A stretch of DNA of 63,219 nucleotides, taken from Bacteroidota bacterium (GTDB lineage: Bacteria; Bacteroidota; Bacteroidia; JABDFU01). Shown in pieces: positions 61,655-63,219 of this stretch. Position numbers and translations under genes: made by a program. Every line of letters starts with the position of its first letter. The first letter of the stretch is position 1. The notes below the pieces were generated by a model. That model had not been told where the DNA came from, searched no databases, and worked only from the letters and a program-made list of their open reading frames with translations. The stretch lies in NCBI GenBank assembly GCA_013286385.1, contig JABDFU010000007.1, positions 7,633 to 70,851 of the forward strand, given 5' to 3'.

Positions 61655-62608
61655 ATGACCCGGTGCAAAATAATTCTGTCGGCTATTCTGCTTGTTGTTG
61701 CAGCCGGGAGAACCCTTGCTCAAAATCATCCGGCTGCTGAGGAGGAATCTCCGGGACTCGTAAAATGGCTCAGCTTTAAGGAAGCTTTTGAATTAAACAA
61801 AAAACAATCTAAACCCTTTATTATTGATGTTTATACAGACTGGTGCGGGTGGTGCAAACACATGATGAAAACCACCTATTCAGATCCGGGAATTGCCTCC
61901 TATATCAATACCTGGTTCTATCCGGTAAAATTCGATGCCGAAACAAAGGACAGCATCTCCTATCAGGGTACTATGTATTACAATCCCGTGAACAAGGTAA
62001 ACCCTGGAAAGTCAACACACCAGCTCGCACTAAAGCTTTTGGGCAACCAGCTCATGTATCCGACAACACTATTTGCAAACTATGCTTCGGGATTCATTCT
62101 CAATTCCCAGGGATACCTGGACAACACAAAAATTGAACCCATGCTGGTTTACACGTTGGAAAATGTTTACCGTACAACAGCCTACGAGGAATTCAGGGTT
62201 CAGTTCGAAAAGGCATTTCACGATACGACCAGGCCAAAAGACGAATTAAAAAAATACACGTTCAACCAGGCTCTTGAACTTCAAAAAAAGGAACCCCGCA
62301 AACTCATCGTTGATATTTACACGGACTGGTGCAACGGATGCAGGGTAATGAACAAGACTACCTTTAGCGACACAGCCAACGCGGCTTACATCAACAAACA
62401 TTTTTACCTGATTGAATTCAATGCGGAAAGCAAAGACTCCGTTCGCTTCAAGGATCATACTTATTTCAATGACGGATCAAACGGCACTCCTTTTCACCAG
62501 CTGGCAATGGCTCTGGTAAAACACAACATGGCCCTCCCTTCCACCGTTCTAATCGATGAAAATCTGCAGCTTCTCCCATATCAAAACTGTTTGCGCTGTC
62601 AACAGTAA
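61655..62608 (+). CDS. Secreted double-thioredoxin-domain protein, 3' end altered
   Basis: 317 residues from ATG 61655 with signal IILSAILLVVAAGRTLAQ. Two thioredoxin-fold domains in tandem: the first holds VYTDWCGWCKHMMKTTYSD, the second IYTDWCNGCRVMNKTTFSD; CxxC is CGWC and CNGC. Both share a WY...-FxAExKD pattern. The second domain ends early: after IDENLQLL the frame runs into PYQNCLRCQQ and a stop, so about 40 C-terminal residues of that domain are missing compared with the first. The break is at a CTGCAG (62564-62569) shared with the overlapping VOC gene. A TAACTTTA element (61642-61649) precedes the ATG. Confidence 0.85.
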   Translation: MTRCKIILSAILLVVAAGRTLAQNHPAAEEESPGLVKWLSFKEAFELNKKQSKPFIIDVYTDWCGWCKHMMKTTYSDPGIASYINTWFYPVKFDAETKDSISYQGTMYYNPVNKVNPGKSTHQLALKLLGNQLMYPTTLFANYASGFILNSQGYLDNTKIEPMLVYTLENVYRTTAYEEFRVQFEKAFHDTTRPKDELKKYTFNQALELQKKEPRKLIVDIYTDWCNGCRVMNKTTFSDTANAAYINKHFYLIEFNAESKDSVRFKDHTYFNDGSNGTPFHQLAMALVKHNMALPSTVLIDENLQLLPYQNCLRCQQ

Positions 62609-63219
62609 AGGGGTGGCCATTGGTTGTACATTCGTTCTTGATTTGTTCCATTCCGTTGACGTCATAACAAAGGTGAATGAACCCCAAATCGCCCCAAAAG
62701 CGGTTTGCAAACAGTTGAACCGGCTTGCGGTCAAGGGCTTTTATCAATTCAAGTGTGCTGCTACCTAAGAGTCTGCTGAAACTGCCCTTTCGGGGCTGGC
62801 TATGCGTAAGCGATACTCTTCTGAAGTTTTGATTTCCGGATGGCAGGGCGCTGAGGTCCCCGAATAGTCCGGAGCGGTCGTAAAGCACTTTGTCGTAACC
62901 AAGAATCCGGGAATAGAAGTCCATCGACTTTTCCATATTACTCACGCCAATGATGCAACCAGAAGGGCCTCCCGTAGGACTGCCTGCCTTTGCAAACCAC
63001 TCGTTTCCCTGCACAACCTCGAACAAATTGTCCCAGGGGTCTTTCATAAAGAAGTGTTGCTGATTGGCCGGGTCGCTGACAACCGGGCCAAGCAGATTGA
63101 GCTTTAAGCTCTTGAATTTTTCAAAAGTTGAGCTGACATTATCGGTTTTGATCTTTGCAACAAAAATTCCGAGATCTCCCAGTTGCGGAGTTTTTTCAGG
63201 CGCGACCGGAACCCTGTCC
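62466..63219 (-). CDS. VOC (glyoxalase/bleomycin-resistance fold) family protein, 5' end off the window and 3' end altered
   Basis: The frame is open to the right edge and reads through 63219 without a start, so the ATG at 63047 is internal. It encodes two VOC modules: the partial first one LGDLGIFVAKIKTDNVSSTF ... FFMKDPWDNLFEVVQG, and a second IIGVSNMEKSMDFYSRILGY ... GDLGFIHLCYDVNGMEQIKN. Normally such a protein continues after DMGEAA with an AGHFSYIEDPDGT-like segment; here it turns into DFHRLERWKGGPC and stops. The homology ends at the CTGCAG at 62564-62569, where the thioredoxin gene also breaks. Enzyme substrate not determined. Confidence 0.8.
   Translation of the reverse strand, partial: DRVPVAPEKTPQLGDLGIFVAKIKTDNVSSTFEKFKSLKLNLLGPVVSDPANQQHFFMKDPWDNLFEVVQGNEWFAKAGSPTGGPSGCIIGVSNMEKSMDFYSRILGYDKVLYDRSGLFGDLSALPSGNQNFRRVSLTHSQPRKGSFSRLLGSSTLELIKALDRKPVQLFANRFWGDLGFIHLCYDVNGMEQIKNECTTNGHPFTVDSANSFDMGEAADFHRLERWKGGPCCVLPEPLPAGEKECRLIRH

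Noticed and set aside
1-63219. tRNA, rRNA or riboswitch genes
   Set aside because: No cloverleaf-like or rRNA-like sequence was recognised by eye, and no FMN element precedes ribE; a covariance-model scan such as tRNAscan or Infernal would settle it.

Overview
The window reads as one chromosomal segment of a Bacteroidota bacterium, probably a Sphingobacteriia/Chitinophagia-like environmental lineage. The evidence is: two large adhesin-like proteins and a subtilase carrying type IX secretion (T9SS) sorting domains; promoters of the Bacteroidota type (TAnnTTTG) in front of many genes; a MerR-like protein, DUF5606, DUF4296 and ORF6N proteins typical of the phylum; and futalosine-type menaquinone genes. 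No rRNA, tRNA or CRISPR array was seen. Both ends cut through genes: an outer-membrane protein on the left and a VOC/glyoxalase protein on the right.

Layout. 1-16.7 kb is dense housekeeping: a minus-strand pterin/fatty-acid operon (PTPS, folE, fabD, partial OMP) diverges from mqnB-mqnD-hldD; then a MerR-like regulator, ribE, fbp, aspartate kinase, mgtE with a hydroxyacid dehydrogenase, the serS-TPR-rsmA operon, rplU-rpmA and ctaA. 16.7-20.1 kb is a decayed integrative element. Its tyrosine integrase is broken by a stop, a frameshift and an internal deletion, an ORF6N gene and a small DNA-binding gene are broken, and a higBA toxin-antitoxin pair is intact. It is bracketed by imperfect 18-bp direct repeats.

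20.1-31.1 kb holds recQ and then an envelope-glycosylation block: a polyprenyl-phosphate-type GT2, DUF2304, a small membrane protein, a GMC-type flavoenzyme and an extended SDR in one overlapping plus-strand operon. It faces two tandem paralogous GT-C/TPR proteins resembling TMTC O-mannosyltransferases. An oxidoreductase plus a reductase next to a lipid-sugar synthase suggests epimerisation of a lipid-linked sugar (logic like DprE1/DprE2) used by the GT-C enzymes. This is the best candidate here for an undescribed system, and it is inference.

31.1-44.8 kb: tatC, a cation/proton antiporter with a double UspA protein, lepB, a WbqC-like protein, ssb, an M3 peptidase with DUF5606, a T9SS subtilase whose start codon sits in a 19-bp tandem duplication, a solo HsdR_N-like nuclease-fold protein, holA, an EVE protein and a THUMP methyltransferase. 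44.9-63.2 kb: a 1602-residue PKD-array protein, an MFS sugar transporter, a lipoprotein/secreted protein/ABC transporter operon (the ABC protein has TerB-like and FHA-like N-terminal parts), tyrS with Gly in place of the first His of HIGH, an epimerase, DUF4296, an SDR, a SprB-repeat protein and a double-thioredoxin protein. That last gene is joined at a CTGCAG to a convergent VOC gene, and both are truncated there: a rearrangement breakpoint or an assembly chimera.
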